A stretch of DNA of 64,000 bases from Bacteroides acidifaciens (GTDB lineage: Bacteria > Bacteroidota > Bacteroidia > Bacteroidales > Bacteroidaceae): contig NZ_JANJZR010000008.1 in NCBI RefSeq assembly GCF_024623065.1, positions 1 through 64,000 on the forward strand. Direction: 5' to 3'. This document shows positions 63,469 to 64,000 of the stretch, piece after piece. Under the pieces are notes generated by a model. It worked only from the letters and a program-made list of their open reading frames with translations. It was not told the DNA's origin and did no database searches. A program made the translations under genes and the position numbers. The first letter of the stretch is position 1; each line of letters starts with the position of its first letter.

Positions 63469-64000
63469 TTTCTCTAATTCTCCTTTCCAGATTCAGAATA
63501 GCAGGAACAAAAATATAATCTTCCACCTTACAATGAGACTCCAAGCCCGCCTCACAGGCATAAATATCGAAAAGAGCCGCATTAAGAAGATTTTCATTGG
63601 CTTTGGCAGGACAATATTTGATAATAATGTTCTTTAGTTCCGTCAGCTTCTCCCCTACCTGATCATGGTGTTTGGAGAATGTACTAATCTGATAATTCTT
63701 CGGAGCATTTCCTGCAATCAACGCATCCACATACTTGAAAACAGTCTTCTCTTCATAATCCATATGCTTGCGTACTTCGCGCGTATATTCATCAAAAAAC
63801 TTCAGAATAAGAAATGCGACATCATCCTGAGAACAGTCAATAGCCTCAATCAGTTTACGCCGGATAGCAGGAAGAGAAAAATCAAGAAAATAACTATGCG
63901 CTTGCCGCAGATAGTCTATCAGCCCGGGGATCGAAATATTATCTTTATCACCATTCAGGCGGGAAAAGCCCTCTGTTATGAAGTTGACTACAATCAGAAA
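63458..64000 (-). CDS. Hemerythrin HHE-domain protein (partial, 5' end outside the window)
   Basis: The last 180 residues of a hemerythrin-like protein, resembling the YtfE/ScdA/RIC iron-centre repair group. The frame is open from the window edge through to 63458; the ATG at 63763 is internal. Candidate diiron ligands are the His in RQAHSYFLDF, the His and Glu in KHMDYEEKT, the paired His in SKHHDQVG and the His/Glu in SHCKVEDY. Such proteins repair or sense damage to iron-sulphur clusters by oxygen or nitric oxide. The upstream N-terminal region is not in the window. Confidence 0.78.
   Translation of the reverse strand, partial: FLIVVNFITEGFSRLNGDKDNISIPGLIDYLRQAHSYFLDFSLPAIRRKLIEAIDCSQDDVAFLILKFFDEYTREVRKHMDYEEKTVFKYVDALIAGNAPKNYQISTFSKHHDQVGEKLTELKNIIIKYCPAKANENLLNAALFDIYACEAGLESHCKVEDYIFVPAILNLERRIRENEK

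Noticed and set aside
1..64000. CRISPR arrays, tRNA or rRNA genes
   Set aside because: No regularly spaced repeats and no cloverleaf or rRNA-like stretches were noticed on reading; not searched with software.

Overview
The window is a chromosome segment of a Bacteroides species, probably in the B. thetaiotaomicron/ovatus/xylanisolvens group. The evidence is: promoters of the Bacteroides type (TTTG, about 19 bases, TAnnTTTG), a UpxY-type antiterminator remnant beside a capsule locus, a type III glutamine synthetase, LL-diaminopimelate aminotransferase (DapL), the DUF4293/Rpb6-like omega/BamD gene set, and a trp operon in the order trpB-E-G-D-C-F-A. No rRNA, tRNA or CRISPR array was recognised.

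Layout. 1-5960: bamD-rpoZ-DUF4293 operon, an ACT protein with phenylacetate-CoA ligase, and uvrB. 5961-9088: two near-identical copies of a promoter/leader/terminator repeat, an SGNH hydrolase, an AlaX-like editing protein and mannose-1-phosphate guanylyltransferase. 9089-26705: an AT-rich exopolysaccharide/capsule locus, all on the minus strand. In transcription order it has a recombinase, an invertible promoter segment, a broken upxY, a WecA-type initiating transferase, rmlA-C-D-B, Wzx, WbsX, Wzy, three glycosyltransferases, Wza and a Wzc tyrosine kinase. 26945-43281: a run of glutamine-using enzymes (carB, carA, purF and glmS on minus; gltB, gltD and asnB on plus) diverging from a 360-base regulatory region. 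43455-46867: glycerophosphodiesterase, a thioredoxin remnant, dapF and dapL. 47052-52100: outer-membrane protein, P-II protein, ammonium transporter and glutamine synthetase III. 52219-60042: DUF308 membrane protein, a 46-residue small membrane protein, and the trp operon with its attenuator. 60276-64000: type I asparaginase, a 1.5-kb stretch of decayed genes with a MITE-like element, and a LuxR-type regulator behind a hemerythrin-domain gene that runs off the window.

The most interesting system is the capsule switch at 25428-25715. Two perfect 17-base inverted repeats, each with 5-base palindromic arms around a 7-base core, enclose 254 bases carrying a Bacteroides promoter. In this sequence the promoter points away from the capsule operon and toward the 3' end of the adjacent recombinase gene, so the locus looks switched OFF. 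The first gene downstream, a upxY antiterminator gene, is frameshifted and lacks its KOW domain, so the locus may have lost its usual antitermination control as well.

Functionally the window joins surface polysaccharide synthesis (GDP-mannose and dTDP-rhamnose precursors, assembly and export) with nitrogen assimilation (ammonium uptake, GS-GOGAT, P-II, asparagine, carbamoyl phosphate, PRPP amidation, glucosamine-6-phosphate) and tryptophan synthesis under leader-peptide attenuation. A second layer of structure is a family of short GTTGAGAATTGA-type repeats that has spread in frame into carA and gltB and into the 3' end of dapF.
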